From positions 1 through 27,876 of IMG/VR virus record IMGVR_UViG_3300032331_003817: a DNA stretch of 27,876 nt; one strand, given 5' to 3'. Positions within the stretch are counted from its first letter, which is position 1, and each line of letters opens with the position of its first letter. This stretch comes from a virus. Of the stretch, positions 1-8,734 are shown piece by piece. The notes below the pieces were generated by a model, which did not search any database, had not been told where the DNA came from, and saw only the letters and a list, made by a program, of their open reading frames with translations. Position numbers and translations under genes: made by a program.

Positions 1-98
1 GCTGTTGTAGTATAGTTTAAAGCATTATATAATTGAAGTAAATCATTAGTTTGAATTACATTATTATTTACAATGTTTGAGGAATTTAAAATTGCCAT
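1..98 (-). CDS. Partial CDS, probable virion structural protein (N-terminus only)
   Basis: An ATG at 98-96 opens a frame that runs off the left edge, reading MAILNSSNIVNNNVIQTND and then LLQLYNALNYTTT, with no stop in the 32 codons visible. It begins 2 bp after the stop of the preceding gene, the same tight spacing seen throughout this tail operon. The leader AGATAGATAATT has no Shine-Dalgarno sequence, as for its neighbours. The Asn/Thr-rich beginning and the position directly after a run of tail genes suggest another tail or fibre protein, but too little is visible to name a family. Confidence 0.7.
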   Translation of the reverse strand, partial: MAILNSSNIVNNNVIQTNDLLQLYNALNYTTT

Positions 99-100
99 AA

Positions 101-1114
101 TTATCTATCTATATTTATTAGTATTGTAGTATCGGTAGTTGGTGAAACAGGTAAAGGTTGGGATATTTTTCCTATTGCTAGTAAATTTTGATATTCATCA
201 TATAAACCAACAGTAGTAATATAGGGTGAAAAAGAAGAACCGGTTATATTATCACTTAAATATTGTCCAGGAGTATAAAAAGTACCTATAGAACTTGTTA
301 TTTGTGTACTTCCTGAAGTTAATGAAGGGTTTAAAGAAAAATTATATTCGTTATCTCTTAAAGTGCATTTATATTGTGTTTCATAAATGTTAAGTGAGGA
401 AGAAAAAGAGCAAGTTACATTAGAGGATGTTACAAAATCTAGTGTTGATGCTGCTGTTCCAGGACCATATACGTTTACATTATATAAAGAAACACCATAC
501 CCATTAAGTGAGGGGAAACTATCAGTTGTTATTACAGCTAAACCATGAGGATAAAATATTTGCCCACAAATTTGTGCTGAGGAGGAAAGGATTAAATTAC
601 CTTCTCCATCATCATATACTGAACCATTTCCTGTAGACCAAGTAAACGATTTAGGTTGGATGTAATTTCCATATAATTTAGTGGGAATTGACAAAACAGC
701 AATTTCGGAATTAGATGCTGTGGGAAATAATTTTTCAAAAGTTAATGTGGATTGATTATAATTAAAATATCTTCCATTTGACTGATTAGTACCTACTAAT
801 ACATCTCCTTCAGGTTGAGTACCTGGAAAGATATATCCTATATTAGCATTATCATTATATGAAGAACTTAAATGATTTGAGTAATATAATTCTTGAATAG
901 AATTATACACCAATCGTTGATATTGAGAAAAATCATAACCTGTTGTGGCATCTGTAGATGGATTAAATAATGTTCCTGAAAAGTTAGTTCCTAGAAATCT
1001 ATTAATACCAACATTAGAACCAGTTAATTGATTTCCTAAAAAAGTAAATCCTTTATTAACCTCAAAGGGGGTTATTATTATATCCTCTGCTAAAAATTGC
1101 TTGTAAGCGCCCAT
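101..1114 (-). CDS. Virion structural protein, paralogue of the adjacent 349-residue protein
   Basis: A 337-residue, Ser/Thr/Gly-rich, beta-type protein with no signal peptide or membrane segment. The last 90 or so residues carry the pattern NxSxNPSxxSGST ... ITTVGLY ... LLAIGKISQPLP, which is shared with the product of the gene just upstream (1120-2169). The central segment (SIPTKLYGNYIQPKSF, then a Gly-rich strand region and FYPHGLAVIT) looks like the body of a baseplate or tail-fibre attachment protein of marine T4-like phages. The ATG at 1114 lies 5 bp after the previous stop and has only an A/T-rich leader. It belongs to the baseplate/tail module, but its exact position in the virion cannot be told. 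Identification rests on family resemblance from memory and on context. Confidence 0.75.
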   Translation of the reverse strand: MGAYKQFLAEDIIITPFEVNKGFTFLGNQLTGSNVGINRFLGTNFSGTLFNPSTDATTGYDFSQYQRLVYNSIQELYYSNHLSSSYNDNANIGYIFPGTQPEGDVLVGTNQSNGRYFNYNQSTLTFEKLFPTASNSEIAVLSIPTKLYGNYIQPKSFTWSTGNGSVYDDGEGNLILSSSAQICGQIFYPHGLAVITTDSFPSLNGYGVSLYNVNVYGPGTAASTLDFVTSSNVTCSFSSSLNIYETQYKCTLRDNEYNFSLNPSLTSGSTQITSSIGTFYTPGQYLSDNITGSSFSPYITTVGLYDEYQNLLAIGKISQPLPVSPTTDTTILINIDR

Positions 1115-1119
1115 TCATT

Positions 1120-2169
1120 TTAAAAATCTAATTTAACGCGAATTAATGCTTCTTTTGTAAAATCTTTTGGTAAAGGTCTTGACAATTTAGCTACTGCTAA
1201 TAATTGACTTGTATCATTATATAATCCAACTGTTGTAATATATGTTTGGGGATTATTAATAAATCCACTAAATACTACTTCACCTGTAGATCCTGAAATA
1301 AATGAAGGATTTTCGGAGTAATTAAATTCTGCACTTCTAGGTCTTACAAATATAAAATCTGAGGTGATTGATTCTTGAGAATTTATATAAAAATCATTTG
1401 CTATTCCACTTAAAGCTATTCCTCCACTTATAGATAAATACATAGATGCATTTGGGGTTATTGTTGGAGCCGCAGATGATGTTGCAGAACCACTGTATAA
1501 AAATCCAATACCTCCGGAGGTTAAAGAATCTCCTAATGCTTTAGGATTTAATAAAATAGTTCCAATATCTGGAAGAAACCAACCATAAGATCCTGAGTTT
1601 TTAGAATATCCATCTGATGTGTTTCTAGTAGAAATTGTAGCTATTGCTCCTGTAGAACCTGTAATTAATTGGAATACTCTTCCTGCTTCTGTGAATTGGA
1701 CAGATGATACATAATTACTATTATCAGTTAATGTAATTGAACCTGAGGAGCCCGAAAGGGTTAAAGAAAGAGATCCTAAAAATAAAGAATCTTTATATCT
1801 AGCTCTTTCAAAAGTTAAAGCATAAAACTCGGATGAAGTAATAGTACCAAAGGTAAAATTAGTATTTTCATCCCCAATTACTAAATCTTGCCATTGGCCA
1901 TAAATTGTACTTGATGGAGAATATCCATTAACGGACGTGTTATAGGCTAAACTTCCACTACCATTACTATTTCCATAAGCTATAGCAAACTGTACAGATC
2001 CTGTGGTATTATCATATATATTAATAAAGAAATTCCCAGAAGATCCTGCTACTTGATTAGAGGAGGTTGCAATGGTTGTTAAAGAAGGAGCATTAGTGGA
2101 CCAAAGTGTAGAGGAAATCGAATCTGTACTTATTACAAAGTCTGTGGGATCAAATCTATTAAATGACAT
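1120..2169 (-). CDS. Virion structural protein with C-terminal ITTVGLY module
   Basis: A 349-residue beta-rich protein dominated by Ser, Thr, Gly and Asn. Its C-terminus (about residues 275-349) has NYSENPSFISGSTGE, ITTVGLYNDTSQLLAVAKLS, RPLP and a terminal KEALIRVKLDF. The first three parts match the C-terminus of the next gene (101-1114), so the two are probably tandem paralogues that diverged in their N-terminal halves. It lies 10 bp downstream of the 216-residue gene and 5 bp upstream of its paralogue, in one operon. The leader TAATATATAAAAT before the ATG lacks a Shine-Dalgarno sequence. It is probably a baseplate-periphery or fibre-attachment component. A virion location is inferred from context, and no enzyme motif is visible. 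Confidence 0.78.
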   Translation of the reverse strand: MSFNRFDPTDFVISTDSISSTLWSTNAPSLTTIATSSNQVAGSSGNFFINIYDNTTGSVQFAIAYGNSNGSGSLAYNTSVNGYSPSSTIYGQWQDLVIGDENTNFTFGTITSSEFYALTFERARYKDSLFLGSLSLTLSGSSGSITLTDNSNYVSSVQFTEAGRVFQLITGSTGAIATISTRNTSDGYSKNSGSYGWFLPDIGTILLNPKALGDSLTSGGIGFLYSGSATSSAAPTITPNASMYLSISGGIALSGIANDFYINSQESITSDFIFVRPRSAEFNYSENPSFISGSTGEVVFSGFINNPQTYITTVGLYNDTSQLLAVAKLSRPLPKDFTKEALIRVKLDF

Positions 2170-2179
2170 ATTTTATATA

Positions 2180-2830
2180 TTAGGATATTTGTGTTACTGT
2201 TACGGGAATAGTTAATCGGGCTCCTGAATCTCTACCAGATACAGTTAATGTAGCTTGTAGTATACTGTTTGAACCAAACAATGTATTAATAGTTGTTGCT
2301 CTTAGGTTAATTGTAGTACCAACTACTGTTTTAGATACTGTAGTACCTAGCGTATTTGTGTTTAAGGATTGGGCTTGAGCTGTATTAATACCAATACCCT
2401 CAAATGTACTAAATAATCTAACATCTGAAATTGTTGCTGTGTATCCACTAGTTTCACTATTGTTACCACCTAAATAATTTAATGTTTGAGGGGTAATAGC
2501 TAATGAAGCTCCTTGTTTAATTGTAATAGCACTATATCCTAAATCAAGAATGGGCATTTTAGCAGTTCCTCGAGGTAAAGTTACAAGTTTATATTTCATT
2601 ACTTGTGTTGATTGAGGAAAAGCCTCTAATAAAGGCATATTTTCAATTGCTTGCCCATAATACGCAGAACCTGAGGGGTGGTTGGGATTATAAAGTGTAT
2701 AATCAATTTCATCATCCGCTAAAGCAAATTGTGTAATTCTAAATGAACCATCATTTTGAGCTAATAATTGACGGCCTGTGTCTGTTAAAATAGCATCTAT
2801 TGTTACTACTGAGTTATTTAAATATCCCAT
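2180..2830 (-). CDS. Conserved T4-like tail/baseplate structural protein
   Basis: A 216-residue protein beginning MGYLNNSVVTIDAILTDTGR, followed by LLAQNDGSFRITQFALADDE, IDYTLYNPNHPSGSAYYG and, further on, MKYKLVTLPRGTAKMP. This opening block (residues 1-95) is a pattern I associate with virion proteins of marine T4-like phages encoded among baseplate genes. The C-terminal half (about 100-216) is Thr/Ser-rich beta structure ending in an Ig-like strand pattern (LTVSGRDSGARLTIPVTV). The gene follows the giant 1832-residue gene after a 29-bp A/T-only gap that may hold a regulatory element. No catalytic residues are evident. The structural role is well supported by context, the precise part is unknown. 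Confidence 0.78.
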   Translation of the reverse strand: MGYLNNSVVTIDAILTDTGRQLLAQNDGSFRITQFALADDEIDYTLYNPNHPSGSAYYGQAIENMPLLEAFPQSTQVMKYKLVTLPRGTAKMPILDLGYSAITIKQGASLAITPQTLNYLGGNNSETSGYTATISDVRLFSTFEGIGINTAQAQSLNTNTLGTTVSKTVVGTTINLRATTINTLFGSNSILQATLTVSGRDSGARLTIPVTVTQIS

Positions 2831-2859
2831 TTGTTATTTTTTATTTTATTATAAATATA
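2831..2859 (-). promoter_or_regulatory. A/T-only intergenic leader element (copy A)
   Basis: On the minus strand the gap between the giant tail gene and the 216-residue gene contains ATATTTATAATAAA, then A/T-rich sequence, with ATG 19 bp after the ATATTTATA core. The same core with a very similar continuation lies ahead of the 111-residue gene at 15507-15540. Read on the plus strand, the core contains TATAAATA (2850-2857), the T4 late-promoter octamer, but pointing away from the genes. It could be a late-promoter variant, an RNA processing or translation-enhancer site, or base-composition noise. Confidence 0.3.
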
Positions 2860-5800
2860 TTAAAGTAATCCTTTTTCAGATAAATTAGAGATAATAGTGT
2901 CAAACTTATTTAGAAGTGTTTGAGAAGAAAATTCGGGTACTAAAAATCCAGAAATTTCTTTTGATACTCCATTTGGATTATCTATATTAAGAACTACTAC
3001 ATTTGGATTAGGTGTAAAAGTTTTTATTAAAAATGAATTAATATTAGAGCCTGATATTAAATTTCTATCTAGTGTTAAAAATAAAGAATTAGAAATATTT
3101 TGTACAGGGGAATTAACGTCTGTAATCATATATGATTGATTTTCATCTGCTGAGAATCTTATTTGGTCTCCTCGATTTATAATAAAAGGTTGATAAGGAA
3201 AATCATATGAAGAACCTGAAGTTTCAATTTGGGAAAGACCATAAAAGTTTGAATTAAAAGCAGAGGATGTTAATATAGAAGATGTAGGAGAGCCCGTAGT
3301 AAAAAAGGATGAAGTTGGAGCACCAAATGGAGGATCTTGTGTAAAATAAAATTTTCCACTTGCTGTAAAATTAATTATATTACTGGCACCAACAATACTT
3401 GATGAAAAATAGGATGAATTGTATACTGGTCTTAATCTTGCTCTTACAAAATAACGACTTTCAGATATTATAGATTGAGGAGGAGCTGTAAGCTGTAAAG
3501 AGGTTAATGTATTATTCGCGGGGATTGATATTGTTTCATTATATATAACTTGTTCATTTCCTAATTGAAATTTTGGATTAGTTTTTACAAACTCTACATC
3601 TAATAAACCATTTGGAGATCCATTTAGTGGGTCAAATAACTGTACATTAAGATTAAGTTTTGGAATTAACTGTATTAAGGGATTAGAAGATAAAATAACT
3701 GAGGATGAAGGATTTGGAACTGATACAAGAGCAGAACTTCCTGATGTTATTGGGGCTACAAAAGTAATAAATTGATTCTGTTCATAGGCCCATGTAGGTG
3801 TTCCAGCATATGAGTATGTTGCTTCTGTTTGAAGACCATAATTAAGAGGAGCAGTTAAATTATTAAAAAATATTGTATTAAGTGATTGGGTTGAATTACT
3901 ACCTGTTTGTGAAAAAATAATTGCTTGGGGTAGGGCTGCCGATTTTATAACAGATTTAAGACCTGAAAATTTTGTTTCAAGACTAGAGGTTTGACTATAA
4001 AAAATAACCTTTGCTCTATTATTTTCATTAAAAGTTTTAGTTAAATTATAATAATATGAACTTGTTAAGCTTGGATTATAAACATTACCTAAATCATCAA
4101 CTATAAATTTAATATTAAATGATGTTTTTGATAAAAGTTCAGCTTTTGTTGTTTGATAACCTGTAAAGTAAGCAAAGAATGTTGCTTCTGATGTTATTAC
4201 GGGAATAGTGTTTTGTGCACCTATATTAAAATTAGGAGAGGTGTTTTTACTACCATTATATCTTGGGTTAGTAATTCTAAGTGTAGAATAATTTGAAGAA
4301 GGAACTGTTGATGGTGTTGCACTTCCTGATCCCCTAGAGGCACTAACAATTGAAAGAGTATTTACGGCCGTTATAGCATTTGAGGAAAAATCAACATCAA
4401 AAAATTCACTATTTGGTCTACTTACAACAGCATTATTAGATACGGGGTTTGTGTCAAATTCTTCATTAAATTCTTCTACAGTTATATTAGATATTGAAAT
4501 TGTTACACCTCCGCCTGCATTTTCTCCAAAATACAAAGGGGCAACTGGGTTAGTAATAAAAATTGTTTGAGTTAGGGATGTATTTGCTGTTGGGAATGGG
4601 GGTGTTGTAGTATTACGAAATATTCTTCCTGAGTTATCATATATAAAAGCACCACCGGGATTTGTACTTAGAGGTGAATTAGTTACTGTAAATGTAACAT
4701 AATAAGATTTTGCTATATTAAATCCATAAGCTAAGGCAAGGGAGGGATTTGGGGGTGGGGTTGTATAAGGAGTTGATGGTTCATTTGTAAATGAACTTCC
4801 ATTATTTAGTGAACTTGTTGAATATATTTGAATCAGATCTAAAGTAGAATCAGATAATACACCATCTGTTACTTGGAGAATAGAGCCACTTAATTCACCA
4901 TTATAAAATTCTGTTTGAGTTGAATCTGTAAATAGAACCGGTCCTAAGTTGGAGGGAGTTGAACCTGTCCAACTTTGGGTAATATTAATTATACCATTTC
5001 CGGTATATTGAGATGAGGTTAATCCAAATAAATCAGGCATTGTTCCTCCTGTACTACTTGAAATTTCATACATCTGGATTGAAGATCCTGTGATTTCTAG
5101 ATTTTGAAATACAAAAGGAGTATCCCAAACAATGTTAGGAGTTGATCCACTTCCATAAAAAGAAGTTGTAGTATGCGTATTAAATTGAGGAACAGGGTAT
5201 TTGTTTCTTTCTAGAATATGTTGTTTGATTACAACACCTGTTGTTAGAGAACTTCTAACAGGTACATAATCTTTAATCATTTTAAATAAAGCATTATCAT
5301 AATATTTGATAATTCTTATATAATCCCATAAATTATAGTTCTTATAGTATTTTTTAAAATACTCATTTCTTATAACATCTAAATCAGGATATGATTCTTC
5401 GGAAGAGGATACTAATCTAGGATCTCCTATATATTCTCCAATATTAAAATATCCTATTTGAGCATTAATATCATCATTAATTTCATTTTGTGGGGAAAAT
5501 GCTACCTCAACATAATTAATATTTTCATTATATGAAGAACTGTTATAACTATCTTGATTTATATTAATAAAAGGGGATAATGTTAAGTTTTGAGGGAGAT
5601 TAACTTCATTTGATCCACTATAAGGTAAAACAGTAGATACATTTTTAATTTTTTTAGATACAGTATTTTTTATTCCTGCAGGAATTTGATCTTGAAATAT
5701 AAATTCTCTATTTACGGAAGAAGTAATAGAATATAAACTATATTCACTAAACCCAGTATAAAAAGATGCAGTCATTTCTGTATATGATGAACCTGTAACT

Positions 5801-8358
5801 TTAGGGTGGATTGAACTAGTTTTTAGATAAAGATCATTTCCTAAAGGAGCTCTAAACATTAATTGTTCATAAGCACCATTAATACCTACTCCTTCTATAG
5901 AGTATGGATTCATGGTAAAATCATAAAAAATATCTTGAGTTAATGGGGTATTATAATATCTTATTTCTTGTAAAGAACCTCTAAATCCTGTATATAGTTG
6001 AGATCCGATTGGTTGAGGGGGGTAAAAAACTCCAAATTGAGCTTGGTATTCACTTATCCACTGGACATCTAAATTAGATGAGCTTATAGTTGAGGATCCT
6101 GTGTATCCTATAATAAATCCATCATCTCCATCATATATTTTATTAGCGGCAGATAAAGAAAAAGTATTATTTACTCGGGTGATCATTACAGACCACCAAC
6201 CTTCATTAAAAAATGGTAAATATATACTTGCGGAGATTGAGGGTTGGGAATATGAGTCAGGAATTAATTTTAGAGTACCATATTCATTTAAAGGATTGGG
6301 GATTGATCCTGAGTAAGATCCGCTTGTATATCCCGACCCTGTGTATTCTAATACAACAGCAAATGAATCAAAAACTGAACTAAATATGCTTTGGGAAGGA
6401 TATAAAAGTGCATCTTGCAATCCTGTAGATTTAAATCTAAATTGAACTGTTGAAGGAACATCATCGGGGGAGTGCCAATCTGTATAAGCTCTAAAAGGGA
6501 GATCAATTGCTGCGAATCCATTGTGATCTAGATCTGCTTTATAATTAAATTTATTTTGCCAATAATCCCAATCATTATTTTCTGTTTTATTTTTGCCTCC
6601 AAATTCATTAATTTGCAAAATTGTATCAGGGATACCGAAAATATTAATTAGTGATCTTAATCCAGCATTTGTTCCTTTTTTCTTTAATAAATAAGGTAAA
6701 TTATGGTAAATTTTCTTATAAGATAATTTTACAAAATCATCAATTGTAGGAAGATCTTCAGGACTTGATATTGAAGCTGTTACATAATTTGTAATTAATT
6801 CACTTCCAGTAGATGGGTATAAAGAACCATTAGATGAAAGGCCAATTAATGAACTATATATATTTTCTAAAGTATAAGTACTATCATATATTTTAGTACC
6901 TAAAGATTCTAATACAGTTGATACTAAATCTTTAGAAACTCCTTCATATAAATTAGAACTTGCATTTAGTTTTTCAGTAATATCTTTTGTATATAACCAT
7001 ATTTCATCAAAAAATTGACCAATTAAGTTAATAAATATAAAATAATTAGTATTACTTAAATTTTCTCTTAAATATAAAGGAATAATTTCATTTAAGTTAT
7101 TTTGATTAGTAGAATCATACTCGGCTGCTGTGTTTAGTTGATTATCATACCAAGTAATGGATTGACTACTAGTAGGGGGATATAAGACATATGGAGCTTG
7201 AGCATTAGATTTAGGCCAAGCATATGTCCCTGAGGTATAGTATAAAAAGTTTTCATATCCATCAAAACTAGAAATTATAGTTTCTATTTCTTTTTCTATT
7301 AATAATTTACTTGAAGAAATAGGGGATGTATTATTTGTTGATCCCGATATGCTAGAATAAATTAAATTTAATTGAGCTTGAGATGAAGAAATATTTGATA
7401 CTTTTTCTTTAAAATTATACAATCTTTGATAAGCTGAAGAGAAAAATATAAAATCTTCATAATCTGTATAATCCGTAGAAAGTTGAGGAGATGAAGAAGA
7501 TATATTATTAATTAACTGAAATAAAGATCCTGATAATGTTGTAGAAAGGATTTCATCATAATTTTTATATTGAGTTAAGGGGCCTGTTTTATCTTTTAAA
7601 GAAATATTATAATTTGGTCCTTTAAGTTGAATTGTTGTATCTTGAAATATATTTTCTTGTTGAAATTCTATTTGATACGCAACAGATTCTGCATTTTTAG
7701 TAAAAATGAAAAGTTCTGTTTTTGTATTAATACCTATTGGAAGAGGTTCATATAATTTAATTAGTAAAGAAATAGTATTATTTTCAGAATCAAATTCTAA
7801 TAATGAATTTACACCTACTACACATATATTATTACCAAAATTTAAATAAAATTCATCAAAATAATTATTACTTTCTACATTTTGTCTAAATGTATTATAT
7901 ATTTCATAATTAGAACTATTTAAAAAATTTACAGAATCAATCTCCGTAACATCAAACAATGGATTTGTATTAGAACTTAATCTAATTTCGGTTCTAGTTG
8001 ATGATATTTCACTAATAAATAAATTAGATCCTAATCCAGATCCTAATTCAGGCGTTATAAAATTATAAATAGTTTTTATAATCCCCGTTTCGTATCCTGC
8101 ATTGATTGCATCTTCTTCAGGGGTAAGTATTATATCAACTATATTTCCTTCGGGTGTAGTTAATGCCGGTTTATATGATCTTAAATCTTCATTTGCTGCT
8201 AAAAGAGAATTATTAGAATCATAGATAAAATATTCAATTTTACTATTTACAGGACTAAATGAAGATGTAACAATTACATTAGGAATAACAGAAACATCTT
8301 CAGGACTAATATTTTGAAGAGTTAATGTACTTGGGTCTATATTAATAATATTAATCAT
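2860..8358 (-). CDS. Giant baseplate/tail structural protein with LamG-like domain
   Basis: An 1832-residue protein, the largest in the window, lying downstream of the gp25 and gp6 genes where T4 encodes its large wedge protein gp7. Order by residue: 1-340, beta-rich N-terminal region; about 350-600, a conserved block with FINLIGQFFDEIWLYTKDIT and IYHNLPYLLKKKGTNAGLRS; about 610-820, a concanavalin/LamG-like domain ending in GFRGSLQEIRYYNTPLT; about 990-1065, an aromatic and charged helical block (YFKKYYKNYNLWDYIRIIKY, YVPVRSSLTTGVVIKQHI); then some 770 residues of Ser/Thr-rich beta sandwich modules, closing with FIINRGDQIRFSADE and a final charged strand-helix. It probably forms the baseplate periphery or fibre attachment, and the LamG-like domain may bind glycans. 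It is much longer than T4 gp7 (about 1030 residues), so equivalence with gp7 is only positional. The start at 8358 lies 1 bp after the upstream stop. Confidence 0.8.
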   Translation of the reverse strand: MINIINIDPSTLTLQNISPEDVSVIPNVIVTSSFSPVNSKIEYFIYDSNNSLLAANEDLRSYKPALTTPEGNIVDIILTPEEDAINAGYETGIIKTIYNFITPELGSGLGSNLFISEISSTRTEIRLSSNTNPLFDVTEIDSVNFLNSSNYEIYNTFRQNVESNNYFDEFYLNFGNNICVVGVNSLLEFDSENNTISLLIKLYEPLPIGINTKTELFIFTKNAESVAYQIEFQQENIFQDTTIQLKGPNYNISLKDKTGPLTQYKNYDEILSTTLSGSLFQLINNISSSSPQLSTDYTDYEDFIFFSSAYQRLYNFKEKVSNISSSQAQLNLIYSSISGSTNNTSPISSSKLLIEKEIETIISSFDGYENFLYYTSGTYAWPKSNAQAPYVLYPPTSSQSITWYDNQLNTAAEYDSTNQNNLNEIIPLYLRENLSNTNYFIFINLIGQFFDEIWLYTKDITEKLNASSNLYEGVSKDLVSTVLESLGTKIYDSTYTLENIYSSLIGLSSNGSLYPSTGSELITNYVTASISSPEDLPTIDDFVKLSYKKIYHNLPYLLKKKGTNAGLRSLINIFGIPDTILQINEFGGKNKTENNDWDYWQNKFNYKADLDHNGFAAIDLPFRAYTDWHSPDDVPSTVQFRFKSTGLQDALLYPSQSIFSSVFDSFAVVLEYTGSGYTSGSYSGSIPNPLNEYGTLKLIPDSYSQPSISASIYLPFFNEGWWSVMITRVNNTFSLSAANKIYDGDDGFIIGYTGSSTISSSNLDVQWISEYQAQFGVFYPPQPIGSQLYTGFRGSLQEIRYYNTPLTQDIFYDFTMNPYSIEGVGINGAYEQLMFRAPLGNDLYLKTSSIHPKVTGSSYTEMTASFYTGFSEYSLYSITSSVNREFIFQDQIPAGIKNTVSKKIKNVSTVLPYSGSNEVNLPQNLTLSPFININQDSYNSSSYNENINYVEVAFSPQNEINDDINAQIGYFNIGEYIGDPRLVSSSEESYPDLDVIRNEYFKKYYKNYNLWDYIRIIKYYDNALFKMIKDYVPVRSSLTTGVVIKQHILERNKYPVPQFNTHTTTSFYGSGSTPNIVWDTPFVFQNLEITGSSIQMYEISSSTGGTMPDLFGLTSSQYTGNGIINITQSWTGSTPSNLGPVLFTDSTQTEFYNGELSGSILQVTDGVLSDSTLDLIQIYSTSSLNNGSSFTNEPSTPYTTPPPNPSLALAYGFNIAKSYYVTFTVTNSPLSTNPGGAFIYDNSGRIFRNTTTPPFPTANTSLTQTIFITNPVAPLYFGENAGGGVTISISNITVEEFNEEFDTNPVSNNAVVSRPNSEFFDVDFSSNAITAVNTLSIVSASRGSGSATPSTVPSSNYSTLRITNPRYNGSKNTSPNFNIGAQNTIPVITSEATFFAYFTGYQTTKAELLSKTSFNIKFIVDDLGNVYNPSLTSSYYYNLTKTFNENNRAKVIFYSQTSSLETKFSGLKSVIKSAALPQAIIFSQTGSNSTQSLNTIFFNNLTAPLNYGLQTEATYSYAGTPTWAYEQNQFITFVAPITSGSSALVSVPNPSSSVILSSNPLIQLIPKLNLNVQLFDPLNGSPNGLLDVEFVKTNPKFQLGNEQVIYNETISIPANNTLTSLQLTAPPQSIISESRYFVRARLRPVYNSSYFSSSIVGASNIINFTASGKFYFTQDPPFGAPTSSFFTTGSPTSSILTSSAFNSNFYGLSQIETSGSSYDFPYQPFIINRGDQIRFSADENQSYMITDVNSPVQNISNSLFLTLDRNLISGSNINSFLIKTFTPNPNVVVLNIDNPNGVSKEISGFLVPEFSSQTLLNKFDTIISNLSEKGLL

Positions 8359-8359
8359 C

Positions 8360-8734
8360 TTATTTTTGTAGAGCTTTTAAGGCATCTTGTGCTGAGCTAA
8401 GAGCTGTTTGGGTAAATCTTTCGTTTAATTCAATATTTTCTTGTCTAAGTTCTGTTAATTCTGCTAATAAAGCATCTATTACTTCATTACCTACATTTTC
8501 AGATCCTATATATTCTTGACTTGTTAAAGCAAGGTACTGATGAGATTCTGTGTCTCCAAACTTAGGTATAATATAAAATAAAGATTGATAATATTCGAAA
8601 AATTCAGATATTGAAGGTAATGGAGGAAGAACGGGAGGGGTAATAGGAGTATTTAATTCTGTAAAAGTAGTATTAATGGTATCACTAAATGCTTTTTTTG
8701 CAAATACTTGTTTAACTATAGGTAAATTAGCCAT
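8360..8734 (-). CDS. Small tail/baseplate protein of unknown function
   Basis: A 124-residue protein beginning MANLPIVKQVFAKKAFSDTI. A Pro-rich linker (ITPPVLPPLP, about residues 31-40) is followed by an aromatic segment (FFEYYQSLFYIIPKFG), and a predicted helical or coiled-coil C-terminus runs from about residue 80 to 124 (EVIDALLAELTELRQENIEL). The start overlaps the stop of the upstream gene by one base (TAATG at 8736-8732), indicating translational coupling. The conserved position between two structural genes suggests a virion component or a trimerisation/assembly helper for the giant protein that follows. No named family is recognised. Confidence 0.7.
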   Translation of the reverse strand: MANLPIVKQVFAKKAFSDTINTTFTELNTPITPPVLPPLPSISEFFEYYQSLFYIIPKFGDTESHQYLALTSQEYIGSENVGNEVIDALLAELTELRQENIELNERFTQTALSSAQDALKALQK

